DNA of 64,000 bases from the NCBI RefSeq assembly GCF_027744825.2, contig NC_071334.1:68546937-68610936 (forward strand), in the 5' to 3' direction. The notes beneath the pieces were generated by a model, which was not told the origin of the DNA, searched no databases, and saw only the letters and a program-made list of their open reading frames with translations. The stretch comes from Synchiropus splendidus. Taxonomy: Eukaryota > Chordata > Actinopteri > Syngnathiformes > Callionymidae. The position numbers were made by a program, and so were the translations under genes. How positions within the stretch are numbered: the first letter of the stretch is position 1; each line of letters begins with the position of its first letter. This document shows, in pieces, positions 26,171 to 39,645 of the stretch.

Positions 26171-28583
26171 GGTGGTTTGAGAGGCACCGCTCTAGAACCT
26201 TCCCTCATGTGTTGCTCTGCGCTGATGGCAACCCGAGCCGCTCTCTATCAATCCGTGTGTGAAACCAGAACCAGGACTCAAGCGTCACTCTGGCTTCAGC
26301 GTGAAATCTGCTGATTGAGTGTCGGCGCTGGTGTCGGAGGTCAACCCTCGTCTGCGACCCACATCTGGAATAGAGATTGCTGTGGCGGTTCTTGTCGCGC
26401 CACAATAACCTTGATACGTTTATTTGCCGTTTTCTTCGACTACTGTTCGGCGTTGCACTTGTAGGTGGAAGAGCCCACATCTGCTTCTGCCAAACAGGAC
26501 CTGGCCCGGCTGCTCATTTCCCCCGCAGGATTGTAACGTGTCCAATAAAGCCTCCATCAGAAGGAAGCGCTTTCTAGAAGCCTCTCGTCACAAAGGCTTT
26601 GGTCTGAATGAGCCTCTTGTTACCCCGACATTGTTTATTTGCCTGTTAAGTTGACGTAATGTACGCAGGAAAGATTTGGGACAATTTAAAGTGGGTCACA
26701 TTGCGTTATGAGTTTTTCCATTCCAAGCTTTTGCGCAGTGAAATTAAAAACAGCCGTGTGTCCGAGGGGTGTTTCTCTTCAGAGACGCGCAGCTTGATCC
26801 AGAGCTGGAAACTTTGGTCTCAGCAGAAGATTTCTCATTTGATTTCAGCTCCTCGCAGGGCTCCAGATAGAAGCACGCTGCTTGCTGGAGGTGCCTGGAA
26901 TGAAAGGGGTTTCCCGTTCGCTGCTCTTATGAGGAGACATTCTGGGGGACTAGATGAAGAGCAGCAGGAGGTTTTGTGTTGACGACTAGCCGACGAGCGC
27001 TTGAAGAGTCCCCCTAGTGGTCAACAGCTGCGGAAGATGCTAGCGGTAAACCTCACTAAGCTAGTGGCTACAAGTTGAAAGCAAACATTTGGCCTCTCTA
27101 ATCTGGGAAAGTAATAGTTGAAACTGGTGTCTGGTTTCTTCTTATCATGTGACCTTGTGTTGCTATGGTTACGGTTATATTATAGCTTTGAGCAAGCGTT
27201 TTCCTAGCGGTGTCAGTGTCATCTTCTCAGTCACTTTTCCTGTTAGTCATCAGTTGAATCACTTCAAATGACTTGACCTGAATGTAGCAGTTAGCACGCC
27301 CGTGCTAGTTGGCTAATTGCTAGCAGCTGCTAATCTTCAGTGCTCCTGGCTGGAAGCACAAGTTTCTTCATTGTGACGCGCAGTTGCCTCACACTTTGGC
27401 TCTCCTGCTCGTGTTCCTCTCCCCCGACACTGGGTGATTATTTGGCTATCAGGTTTGAGTTCACGTCATCCCCCCCACACCCTCCTCCAGGACTGGTCTC
27501 ATCAGCCCCAGCTGACTGGACTCCACCAGAACCGTCCCGCTCCTCGAGGGTCACTCCCCTCCGGGCTGCACCGGGGGGTGGTCATGCACACTGATTAGAT
27601 TAGGCAGCTCCCCCCCGCTGTTCTCCGCTCCTGTGCCCCCCCCCACGCTCTCAGTTAAGCCCCACTCGGGGCTCCAGTGACCACCAGCGGCCCTCCACCC
27701 TGCCTCGGTGGGTTCTTGACTCTGACAAAGCCTCGCCCTGCTCTTTTCACTGCCTCTTTGAGAGACAGAATGACTTGTGGTGGTGGTGGGGAGGGCGGGG
27801 GCCGTCTGTCGGGTGAAATGAGGAGAAAGAATCTGGGGTTTTTGTGGCGACCGGGGGTCCGTCTCCTGGGAATGTGCGGCAGACGGAGGGTGGGTTTGCA
27901 GCTGCATGGCCTCCAGCACTTTCTCTGCCCCCCTGAGCCGGACTGGCTCATTAAACCCGACTGGTTCTTTAAATCAGTTCAAGTCAGACCTCCCCCCCTC
28001 TATCTTGTCATTTTATTTCCCTCGCTGTTTTGTTTGAAATCTTTATTGAACTGCTCAGCTGTATTCAAACACCGCAAGGTCTGTTCAGGGTGATAAGAGT
28101 GTCATGTGACCTGGAGCAGCTTTGTGGGGTGATGAGGGAGGCACTCGCCGTGGCGGTGTTGTTTCCCCAAATCTGGTTTGATAGTTCAGAAAACCAGCCA
28201 TTTCTCATGTTGGAGCGAACAGAAACAAAGGGCAAGGTGGGGCCCGGGGGCCAGAGATGGCCCTTCGGCTGCAATTGTCATTATGTCAGATTGCAACAGG
28301 AAATATTTTCTTCAATGTTTAAACATTGAATAACATTATTGATTCACCTGAATCATTATTTTAGGAAAACATTTTCATCAGTTTTGTTGATTGATTTGCT
28401 CATGACTTAATTCAAAAATGTAATTTTATTTCTTACATTCCTATTATAATTTATTTTCTTGAGAAATCTTGAAAAAAAATTGACGTTTCATATCATTTTA
28501 TATTAAAATAATACAGCTTGTAATCTAATGTCTTCAATGTCTAAGTGCTGTTATTGATTTTTATGGATATGTTTTGTTGAATT

Positions 28584-28616
28584 TGATAATTTCATATCAT
28601 TAAAATGAAATTATCA
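28584..28616. other. Perfect 12-bp AT-rich inverted repeat
   Basis: Arms TGATAATTTCAT and ATGAAATTATCA with a 9-base spacer, inside a strongly AT-rich block (about 28320-28900) of lhfpl2 intron 1. Confidence 0.85.
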
Positions 28617-29899
28617 TGCCTATATTTCTCACATGACTTGACGATCATCAAATCATTATTTTGGATTGTTTTCCTTTAGTTTTGCTAAATATGTATGGAG
28701 ACCTTCATCTATTTAAATTTGAATATTTTTCCTTATAGATTTATTGATTCTAACATTTAGGTGTTCAAAAATGTATATATAACGATAGTCTTAATTCTTT
28801 TGACGTCTTTGATTTCGAATATTTCCATATCATTTGTATACTTTCCCCCTCATTAGTTGACGTCTAAAATATGAATATGATGAAGCGTTTCTCTCCTAAA
28901 TATGTTACTGAGCCAGACCGGACTCGTAACTCATGACTCGCCTGGTCATGATGGTGATGGTCTGATAGCCAGGTCGCTGCAGCAGGACGGCCCAGTTTGG
29001 CCCCAGATCCACAGAGTGGCCGCTCAGATCAGGTTCTGGATGCTCTTCTTCTGTCAGGGGTCAGGAGTGTGATCAGACTCAAGCGGACTTTTGACTCGAC
29101 TGGAGCTTCAGACATTCGCTCAGAGCTCCCTGGTCGTGCAGTGCAGCCTTCTGGTGAAAGAGAGTATGAGGTGGAGCCTGGCAGCGTCTGAGGAAAACAT
29201 GAGACAAAAGAAGGTGAGGCTTTTAGTTTCACAATTAACTGGAGCAGTCGAGGGTCAGACATCTGTGATCCATCTCTCCGAGGGCTGGCGTCTGCCGGAC
29301 CCCTCGCCCTCCTCCCTCCCTCACACTCGCTGGTCTGTTGTGTCACGGCAGCTTGTTTTTATTTGCTTGTGGAAAGCTTTGGGAGAAAGCTGGACAGCAC
29401 AGGTGGTTATTGTCACTTCATCTCCAGAGTCGACTTCCTGTCTCTTCGTAAGAGTTTCAGAGTTCAGCCACAGAACTCCTGAAGTTCTCCTCAAAAATAA
29501 AGACAAATGAATCAAGTGAATCAGATACTGAAGTACTAGACCCTCAGGTACCATTGATATCTAACAATAACAATAACATCAATGGCTTGTTACAATCAGT
29601 CTGCAATTTAGGTGAAGAAGACGACTAGCGGTGTAAGATTACACAAGATTTTAGCTAAAATATACTTTGTTGTGATATTGTCTGGGTATTAAACACTAAG
29701 AGATTCTCCATCGTCCATTCGTTGACGTCAACAAAATCTTGGAAAAGAACTGAAGTTTGATCAGCTGAGTCAAAAACACCTTGAATTCCAGAAGGAATGC
29801 TTTTGACAGTGGAAGAACTGACTCCCTGCTGACAAGTCTGCAGGGAGGGGTTCACTTTATCAAACAGAAGGACAGGCTTCGAAGTCAACCGGAGTGATG

Positions 29900-30115
29900 T
29901 GTGGAGGAGTTTGAGTTAAGAGGACAAGCTCAGGTGGTGTGGACACATGGAGAGGAGAGACAGGGGACATGTTAGCCGTGGAAGTAAAAGGAGAGGAAGA
30001 CGGCCAATGGGCTTCATGGAGGAGATGAAGGAGGAGACCAGGGAGGAGGATGGAGATAGTTTAAGGTGGAAGAGACTGACTGCTGTGGAAGCTCCTGACA
30101 GGAGATGCTGATCAG
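29900..30115 (+). mobile_element. RTE-type LINE 3' ORF remnant
   Basis: Plus-strand translation of this block gives LRWCGHMERRDRG, then RRGRRPMGFMEEMKEE and SLRWKR. This resembles the C-terminal tail (LRWFGHVQRRD..., GRPKRRF.D.V.ED) of RTE-like LINEs frequent in fish. No reverse-transcriptase core or start is present, so it is a short decayed 3' fragment. The family is inferred from memory of the pattern. Confidence 0.5.
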
Positions 30116-31508
30116 AGAAATACAATAAATGGGATCAATGGTCAGAGATTCTGTTGCCGAACCGTCTGACCTGCCGCCTCTGATCCTAGGTGGCGCTGCA
30201 CCGATGTGAGTCAGGGGTTAGGCAGGTCGTCGTAATGTTAGGTCTTGTGTCTTCTCTCCCCCTGGTCTTTCCTCTCTCTTGATCTCTCGGCAATCACCTG
30301 CCCGCTGAGTGACTGCGAGATGATGTCATCTGTGTGTGTGCGCGGTCTGTGTTCGACACACCCCCGGGAGGAAATTGGACAGAGTGGATAATGATGGCTG
30401 GAGCGTGGAGTCAGAGTTAAACACCTTTTGCTTTGGGACTGGTTTTGTCTCATCTGATGACGACAATCTGGGAAACTCTGGAGAAGATGAGAGGGGTCAC
30501 TGTTTTCAGAGCAGCTCTCACCTTCCATGTTGAACGGGCTGAAACCACCAACATGTTCTCAATCAAATGTCCTGGATGAGACGTGATATAACTCCCAATA
30601 CAGTGCGGCACACAAACTTATACATCCATTTTACTTTCATTATTATGCAGCACTTTGTTCATCAGGAACGTTTTTCTGGATGACGCTTGAATACAAATAG
30701 AATTAAAAACCTTTAACAATATTTCAATATAAAAGATGCAGATTTGAACCAACTTTAATTGTAGTGTGTAAAATATGTTTTTACCTGGGAACAGAAATCA
30801 GAAAGCATTCAGTTGAAAATGTTAAAATGTTAAATATACAGTACATTTTATTTATCATTTATAACACCTCGCAATGCGCATCAGTGCATTAAATATGATT
30901 TTTAATGCTGAAGTATGCATTGTTTATTACCATGGTAAACGTAAAAGTATTTTTAAATATAAGCACCAAAGAGAGAAACCAAGTGTGTAAATGGTGATTC
31001 GGGAGAGAATATTGATAAAGTTTGGCTGCGACTTAGTGAGACGATGAACTCCCTGCCACATTTTTTGAGTTTCCTTTATGCATTTCAAAACGCTCTGCTG
31101 TGGAAGAGTGTCAGCCCCAGCTGTTGGACTGTGACCAGACCCTCCATGTTAACGTGTTATCTTCATCTGGAACTTCAGCCTCTTGATCGGATCGTTGAAC
31201 CTGTTGAGGTGTCGGTGGTCCATGTGATATGGAAGCAGAGCTACTCAACAGCCTCTCTCCCCTTCTTTGAAGAGCTGATGCTAAAGCTCCTCAAAGCCCT
31301 TCTGTCTGGACGCAGCTCCTAAAAATAAGGTGTGTTAAATGCAACGCAGCTGCCGAGCCAGCAGCGCCGCTCTCGGCCGCCTCGTTTGTCTTCATCGTTT
31401 TTGTGTCTTTGGTCGTACGTGTCAGTCTCTGATGTAACAGTCGGCAAACATCTGCTGTGACACCGGAGCTGCTGCCGAGGTTTCGTGGTGCTGATGCAGC
31501 AATAGTTT

Positions 31509-31546
31509 CCGACAGAGTGTCTCTCTCTCTCTCTCTCTCTCTCTGG
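31509..31546 (+). repeat. (CT)n microsatellite
   Basis: Short CT dinucleotide tract in lhfpl2 intron 1, with no other notable signal. Confidence 0.9.
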
Positions 31547-34329
31547 TCATTGCCATGGAGCAAATCAAACATTCCACGAGGACCAATTGTTCCTGAAATG
31601 TTTTCCAGGTTCTGGAGGAAGCGTGGTAGAGCTTAAGCTTTTAGTTTCGATTCAATATCCTTTATTGGTCCCATGCTAGAGAGCTGAGCGCGATCCTCCC
31701 CTCACTCGTGAACAAGACCCTGGACGCAGCTTTCCGAAATTGTCTTCCTTTCCCTCTGACCTTCACCTGTCTTGATCGTCCTCCGGAGTCACACCTTTCC
31801 CCTTCCTGTTGGCATTCACCACATCCATCCGTTGACAGTCAACAGTAAGAAATATGGTTGGCCGAAAAAAAATATGATTGACTCTGATGGATGAAATAAA
31901 GGTCAGTAGTCGTATAATAACCGTGGACGGCAGGTTGAAAATGTCTCACAAAATTGGACCTCAGAATAAAACAAAAATAATGAATGGTTCAAGAATAATA
32001 ATAATAATGAGACAAAAAATGTAACTACACTATAAATTGCAGATATCATAGTCTTTGGCTTCAGAATAGTTATCTTGGTAATGTTTATAGTTGGAGTAAA
32101 TATTTTTTACAGAAGTCAGCTACAGAAAAAACAAAACGTTTGTAAGTTGACAGCTATGACTCCATGAAAGAAATTTAAATTAAGCTCACAGTAAATTCAG
32201 CGCCCAATGTTTGCCAATCCTGCTAATGCAGGTGCCATAAGCCAAGCGCTGCTCCCACCGGTCCATTACTGGTGAGTGAAGAGTCGTCCATTAGTTAATC
32301 TTCTACATGCTGGGGTTGAGTCCTCATCTATTTACATGCGGCGTTTATTGATGCTCCGCTGTTCAATCAGCCGAGATATTGATCAGGAGCTTGTAGCATT
32401 TCACGGAAGTTAGGCTTTGTTTCAGCTCAACACTGTGAGGTCACAGTTCAGCCCACTCTCAGTTTAGCTAGTGTAAACGGTGTGTGAGCCGTCCTCTGGC
32501 TCCTCTGCTAATAAAAGGTGAGCGCGTTTGAACTTTGGAGTGTGACGCACAATTTATACTGCGAGCTGTTGTTTTCTATAACTTTTCTTGAAAGTTTGAA
32601 AACCATAAGCAAAACAGTGTGACACTCAAAGCAAATGTAGCGACAGTTCATTTGGAACTGGGGTCAACAAAATGGCTGCTTTAGCTTTATTGCCGCTCCA
32701 ACAACAAATAGTTGTCAATTAAACGAACTTAAAAACTCCAGTTTGTTGTACTTTTGTCCAATGTTTTCGATCTCTGTTTTTCCTGACTTGCATCGGATGA
32801 AGGAAATGACGTTATAAACAGCAAGTGTCTCTTGAATGCAGCCATAAACGCAGTGATGCTGACCGGTTTTCTCTTCGGCTACAGCGGCATGTTTGTGCTA
32901 CTCCACTAGCATCCGATCGGAATGTTGATAGAAAGACTCTTTGACTTGGTACAAGTGAAAGAGACGCGCACAGAAATAGGCTTGTGTTTCTAGAACGCAG
33001 CCAACCGGTCCATGTTTGCTATTTTCTCTAACAAGGCTCGGTGTTCATCACGCTCTCAGCTCATGGGCCTGCTGAGGCACTGAGGGAACCAGCTGGAGGG
33101 AATTCTTGATAAGACGGTGTCGTGTTGACTGCTGACTGACGTGTTCTTCTGGGTGAAGGACAAAATCAATGACATAAAAAATGTGAATGTGCTGAGTCAC
33201 TTTGATTACATAACTGGTGTTGTCAATGGCACCACCAAGAGGGAGCGGCGGACCTGCATCACGTCTGCAAACATCAGCGTCTCTTCTCTTTTACGAACAT
33301 GTGAAAGCACTTAGGGGTACTTGAGGTGCTCCTCGGTCTCCAAGCTGGAAATCTTCTGCCTCTGCTCAGCTCTGCTTCTGTCCTTCTGAACTCATCGTTG
33401 TTTCAACATCTCTGCAGGGACCAAAGACGTCGCCCAACCTGTGTCTCCGAGGGCTCCGGGAGAAGATTCAGATCTGCAGGTTTGAGGTCTTTCTTTCGTT
33501 CCCATCTGGAGCTGATGTTGAGAACAGAAGGTTTCCTGCTTCGCTTGTTAATGCCTTATTGGCCACCTGCTAGTTGTTAGTGGACCTGCAGACTGTTGAG
33601 GCTCGCAGGTGTTGATGACATCACTTCCTCAACTCAGTCCGCCGGGATTAAAGCTGCGCTCCACCTTCACTCCTCGGAAGCAGTTTGGAATGAAGTCAGG
33701 TTTGTTTATGTCCAAGTCACAACTAGGCTCAGAGATGGTCCACTGCGGGGATGGAACAATCTCCCGGCGACACCGGCGAGTGAAGTCAGTGGTGTTCCGG
33801 CTGAACACAAGTCAACAGGAAGTGGCAGCTGACGTGAAGGTCCACTATTTTCAGAGCAAAGTGACAGAGGATGGTTCTGTTTATTGTCTCTTCGGGGGGT
33901 TTCCACTTCCAAATGACCTTGCCAGGTGGTCCGGCTCCGTATCTCCCGCTCCATTGTTTGCCTTCATATTGGAAAAACAGAACCCCGCCCCCGTTGTCTC
34001 CACACACCCCCGACTTCCTCCTCCATCCAAATAATTACACCAGGCTGATTCTGCCCTGAAAACAGCCGTAACGGAGTGTGTTTGGTCTGTTCTGTCAACA
34101 GGCTGACTCTATGTTGTTGGCTGGCCTTACTCTTGATTCATCCAGAGCTTAACCTGAATTGATGAGTCCGGTTCAGCTGCGGTTCTTCAGACTCACGTTG
34201 GTTGGTTTGGTTTAACAAGTCTTTAACAACCCGCTGCTTGATCTCACATCGACTCTGAAGTGGGCTGGTTGTGGATCAGAGAGACGGACAGCCTTCAGTC
34301 ATGAGCACTGAAGGAAGAGCTGAGCTAGA

Positions 34330-34520
34330 AGCCAAAGCTTTCCACTGAACTGAATTTCTCCTTTCACCTGTGGGCACCAGCTTTGACCCAGGAAGTGGAC
34401 TCTTTTAGGGAGAGAGGTTCAGTCATCCAGGAGAGACTCAGAGGAGATTGTCCTCGAAGCCAGGAGGAGACTGTCTAAATGTCTCTGGACGCCTTCCTAG
34501 TCAGGTACTCAACTCTTCAG
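34330..34520 (+). mobile_element. Fragment of the same LINE 3' family
   Basis: TTCAGTCATCCAGGAGAGAC, then CTCAGAGGAGATTGTCCTCG and CTCTGGACGCCTTCCTAGTCAGGT, parallel the arsb-intron copy (which has GTCATCCAGGAGAGACTCAG) and extend into the 'CTGGACGCCT' segment of the family. Non-coding. Confidence 0.45.
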
Positions 34521-37329
34521 CCCCCTGAAGAGCTGGAGGTGGTTTCTGGTGGATTTTCGTGTTGTGCTTGTGAAAAAAGTTCACCTAAGTTTCTGACCGT
34601 GGAATCCGACACATACCTCTGCCAGTCTTGAATTAGCATTGTGCTAAAGGGATCATCCCCATGAGATTACAGAACCTTCTCCACCATTGTCTTTATGGTG
34701 GCGCTCGGATCCATGTCCCTCTCTGTGTTCCTTCTAGTGCACCTCTTTTTCCCCAACAGTCGGCTGGAAGCTCAAAACGTTGTGTCTGCATCCTGTCATC
34801 GGTTTCGGGGGTAGATTCCCGTCTGTTGTGTCACCAGGAAGCAAAAGTGTCAGGCATATTTGTGCTGGTGTTTGACTCTTCAACTGTCCCTGTCTGCCAG
34901 TGAAAACACTCTGTGTTGTCTTCCTTGCCTGCAGCCAGCTTGACAATAGCAACTCACTCCTGCCTGCTCACCTTTCCTGTCCCCCGTCTCTCGACTCCCC
35001 CTCTCCAGCTGACATGTTTTGCCAATAGCCAGAGAGCTGCTGAGATGATATCACCGGTGTTATGTGAAACCACTCTGGTGCCAGCGCTGTGCTTACTTTT
35101 GATTTGCAGCAGAGTATCCGGTTAAGCTCAGAGTGCCCACAACAGCCATGGCTCTGGGGCTCGTGGGGTGTCGGTTTGCAGTGGTTGTTTTGTGGGAAAG
35201 CGGGTCTGGGAGCAGCAGGTCAGGTAGGATTCTACCACGCTCATCTCCCGCACAAGCGAGAACAATGCTCCCCAACCCTCCGGAGATCCGACAAATACCT
35301 TCCACCGAGCTTTGCGGAGCACACCATTTCCTGCCCGGTCTGGGTTTTCAAGTGACTTTTCTCCTGCAACCCCCTGCGTTTATGGATCCCCGGGCTGTTT
35401 GCAAGGTGGGGCTGGAAATGGTTAAGAATAATGGAGACAGTGTTGCGCCTGAGGGCCTCAGACCCGGAGCTCCCACAGTTGGGAACCAGAGAAGCACTGG
35501 GGCTCCTCGCTCCGTCAGCACTCGGAGGAAGGAGGTGTGAAGAATGTAGCCCCTAATTTCTACAAGTCATATTTCACCCTCGTTGTAGAACATTGATTTA
35601 GGGCTCAGAAAATAAACTCAGCGGCGAAGAAGTCTCCATCAGATCAGGTTTTATGTCTGGAGGAGGAGCCGCTGAAGTTGAAGCAGTTGCAGTGGTTTTA
35701 CTAGCAGGACGTCCACAACACACGAGACTGTCAAAGACTACATCAAATTCTCAGACATAGACATTGAAAACTGAATTTAAAACTTATTTAAAGCTTATTT
35801 TAGAGTTGCCATATCGTGGTTCAACAGTTGTACAACTCTATTGGAATTTCTTGCATCTATATCATGGCACATTGACCGATGAATATGGAACTCACAAGTG
35901 AAAATATGATTGTTTATTGTGGCCGAATGAGGGCTTGCCATCCACAGCAACCATACTCTGGATCTCCAGATGGCTTCTGTGCACGTTGACTTGTGCATAT
36001 TTGCTAGATGAGTCCGGTGTGACACAATGAGATTGAAGAGTGCTGCTGTTTCCAAAGAGTTTGTTGACTGAAACTAATATGAAGCCTCCAGGGGGCGTGA
36101 GGAAGTGAGTGTGTAAACGTGTTTTCTGTAAAGTGTTTTCCTTCTGAGCCAAGTTGGAGTCAGAAGCTTTTTTATTTCCACAAAGCCTCTCTTCCGAAGA
36201 GAGGCAGCACTTGTGTCTTATCTCCTCTCTGATGTCGTTCCTCGGCTCCTTTAATCCCGAACTCAAACAGCCTGGGCCCATGTTTAACTGCCAAACCTAC
36301 GTAGGCAAACCAGGAAAATAACCTCCCCGTGGCACTGGCCGGACCCCACCCTGAGCCCGGCGGTCCACTCGGGCCACCCACTTTGACGTGTCAGATGGTC
36401 TCTGTTTGCCGTGGCTCTCTTAACCTCCAGAGCTGGTTGGTGTGACGGTGGATGAGACCAGACCAGAGACGGTGGACCAGATGCGGACCAACTGTCCCGT
36501 CCACCTCTGGGCAGATGTTTCCAGAAGAAACCTGTGGCCACACAGGGCCAGATAAAATAAAGCTGACTGGAAATGAAGAGAAACGGCCTCCAGAGAGGGC
36601 TGGGGTTTGTTTTTCTTTCCCCCTCGCACACCATTTGTTCCCGGCTGAAGGTGTCGGGCTGCCGGCCCTGTCACTACCTCCGCCCCCTCCACACCTCTCG
36701 CAGGTGTCCTTCCTGTGCTGGAGCTCGCAGCGCCGCGATACTTCCCACGCTCCCGCCTGCCGTCTTCTGGACCTCAGTGTTGGGATTTCCTTCCCTGCAG
36801 CCCCCTCATGTTTACACTCTGGTGGTCCCTAGCGTCACGCCTCCACACTCAGTTATGACAGCTCGCAAGGGTTGAGGTGGTCTACATGTTCACAGTGAAA
36901 CAGTGGCTTTCATGGTCAGTGTGGCGACCTCTTCTGTTCAGGAGGATGTTGCAAACAAAGCTGGACCATAAGCCGGTCGACTGTTAGCATTGCCTTGCCT
37001 CCAGCTTCCTCTTCACCACACTGCTGTGTTGTATAGAAGGTCAGCTTTAGAGACGATGACCATCTATTTAGAGAAAGCACAACCTGGCTGTCTCTTTTAG
37101 CTAATCTCTCCGACTTATTTGCACAATAATAATGAATGTTCCCAACAGTCCACCATCAGGAAACCTCATTTTCCTTTGGTGTTATTTTGATGTGTTGTTC
37201 TGGTCGTAGTGTTGAAGCTTGTGGAGGAGTCATCCTCAATAAAAAATACCATAGACAGTTTAGTGTCGTGAGAACTGATTGGCTTTGGTTGTGATGGTCA
37301 AACTCTTATATTGGAGGAAGGGACAGCGC

Positions 37330-37540
37330 ACAGCGCGAGTGGAGGTTTCCACCCAAAAGGACTTGGCGGATCTCCATGGACGATGATGGTTAGAACCTAC
37401 TCCAGAGTCGATGCAGTACCCCAACGTTCAGGACGTCTCCCTCACTGTTTGAATGGGAGGAGGCCCTGGGTCAGACCCGGGACTTGCTAGAGAGGTGGTG
37501 TCCCCGTGACCTCAGATAAGGCGGAGATAAGCGCACCTTC
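37330..37540 (+). mobile_element. Fragment of the same LINE 3' family
   Basis: GGGAGGAGGCCCTGGGTCAG followed by ACCCGGGACTTGCTAGAGAGGTGG matches the copy at about 5750-5790 (GGGAGGAGGCCCTAGGACAG). It lies in lhfpl2 intron 1 and has decayed. Confidence 0.45.
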
Positions 37541-39489
37541 CCCCCCGAGCACTTCCCTCTGACATTATCCTGGAGTTAAGTCAGGTTTCATCTGTGGCAG
37601 CTGGGACGGAGCTCTTAATGATGATGACATCATCGTGATTGTTTTAGTGCTCAGTGGGAAAGCGTGATTCTCTATAGCCGACCTGAAGATGCACTGCTCT
37701 GTCCTCCACACCAGCCTCAGGTTTACCATCATCAGATCCTGGCCCAGTCTTCAACCTGATCTGCCGTGCTGATGTTCCTGGAGTGGAAACTCCGGCAGCT
37801 TCCTCCATCTATCTTCCATCTCTTTTCCACTCTCCCCTCCTCCGCTGACGCAACGCTCATGGCTCCGATTGAAAACACGTGGAGAGAGGGGGGAAAAAAA
37901 AGCCATTCAGATATCCAAAGCTGGTTTCCTGAGCCAAAATCAAACATTTGGTTTCTGTAACATGAATCAGATCCTTCCTGACACGGTCCTGCAGGGTTCT
38001 GGAAATGTCCGGGCTTCAGGTGGAGCCACCCCGAACCTGTTGAGTCACGACAGAGTCGTCCATCTCCCGGGTAGCAGGTGGTTTTATATCGCTGAGATGT
38101 GACCCTTGTGTTGCTCCAGAGAAGCGCAAAACAAAAGGGTTAAACCTGCATGTCATTGTCTCGCTGCAGGAATTCCCCAGACCAGTCCGGATCAATGCTA
38201 ATTCCATGAGTGTGCGCCCAGACGACAGTAGCGGCCATCATCTGTGATCAATACAACAATCAGTATTTGTGCACAACAAGCAGCCGAGCAAAGGACCAGA
38301 CGCTCTGTTCTGTTTCATGTTAGCTCTGGTTACTCAGCACTCAGAGCTCTGATGTGTCGTCAGAGGAAGCCGACCAGAGTGCTGCTCTGGAGTGGACCTC
38401 CTCTGTCAGCAAAGGCTGTGAAGAGGAGGGGCTCTGGCTGATTCTTCACCAATGTTTCGTTGGAGAAGCAGGGATGCAGTTTGGCGCGCGACACTGGTGC
38501 GGCTGACACAACGCAGACCCTCACATCAAACAGCCGAGGATCAAAAAGGTCTGCGCAGTCGAAGTCACGAACGCAGCAAAGCCGGACCAAGCTTGCCGCT
38601 GGACTGCAGGTCGTCCATCTCTCGCCATCTGCTCGGCGGTATTGTGTAGATCAGAGGGACGATGAAGGACAGCCATGTGGAAACAGGCGGATCACAGATC
38701 CAGCTCAAGATGGGGATGCACTTTATGAAGACCATCAATCCTTCAGTCCAGCTGTCTGATCTTCAGGGAACAGAATACAAGGTGTGTCGAGGAGCAACTG
38801 CAGAATTGAGATTTATAAAAGCAACAAATAATGAATGAATACAATTTAGCTGCGGCGTACTGAGATTTGGTGAGAAGGAAAGCAGCAGTGGAAAGTGAAA
38901 GTGAACCTAGAGTCCAGACTGTGTAAAGGTTTACGTGTCGTTTCTTGTGCGGTGCTTCTAGTTTTCTAGTGTGACTGTTGAGTTGGTTGTTTTCGACTCT
39001 GTCTCAGCTCTCTGTAAACAAAACTGTGTCCGTGTGACAAGGCAGCCCTCTTCACCTCAGAGCGCCTCATTAACTCCCACCCAGCTCACAACCGCAGCGT
39101 CTGGATGAGTCACGGCTGTTAATGGGGTCAGAGGAGTGGCTTTATGAGGTCCGAGGTACAAACAAGCTGCGTAACAAGCCGCCAGTCCAGAGCTGATAAA
39201 CGTCCGCTTCCTCTGCAGCTATCGGCTTCTCTTCCTGTTTGACCTTTCCCCGTCCTCATATGGAACGTATTTGGGCTTCCTGAGCCGGCTGCCTCTTATC
39301 CTGGCACACTTTGGAAGAAGAAAATCCTTGACAGTGAAGCCAGAGGAGAAGCATCAGAGTGGGTGTGGGTCCTCGCAGAGAGGGATGTTAATGAGCAAAT
39401 GGCTTGAAAATGCTGGAGAGAAGAAACTCTGTTGTTTTAACCCAGATTCTCCAGCCACCGTGTGGTTCCTCTGGAGAAGTGTGGCTGCA

Positions 39490-39645
39490 CTTCCAGCCAA
39501 TCACAGGAGGGCAATCCTGTCCAGGGGGAGGGGCTCGGAGGGGGGAGGGTCGGCGAGGCGTTAAAGCCGAGCGGAGGAGGAGAGCCGGGGCACAGAAGCC
39601 ACATCTCCTGGAGCGCTGGACTTCTCCTGGACCCAATGGAGTCAG
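39490..39645 (+). promoter_or_regulatory. lhfpl2: Candidate alternative promoter and first exon of lhfpl2
   Basis: A CCAAT box (GCCAATCACAGG, about 39498) is followed by a GC-rich purine stretch (GGGGGAGGGGCTCGGAGGGG) and about 90 bases of CpG-containing sequence. These end at a possible donor CAG|GTTTGT at 39646. It lies 3.9 kb before the lhfpl2 coding exon's acceptor. It could be a second leader exon; no transcript evidence is available. Confidence 0.3.
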
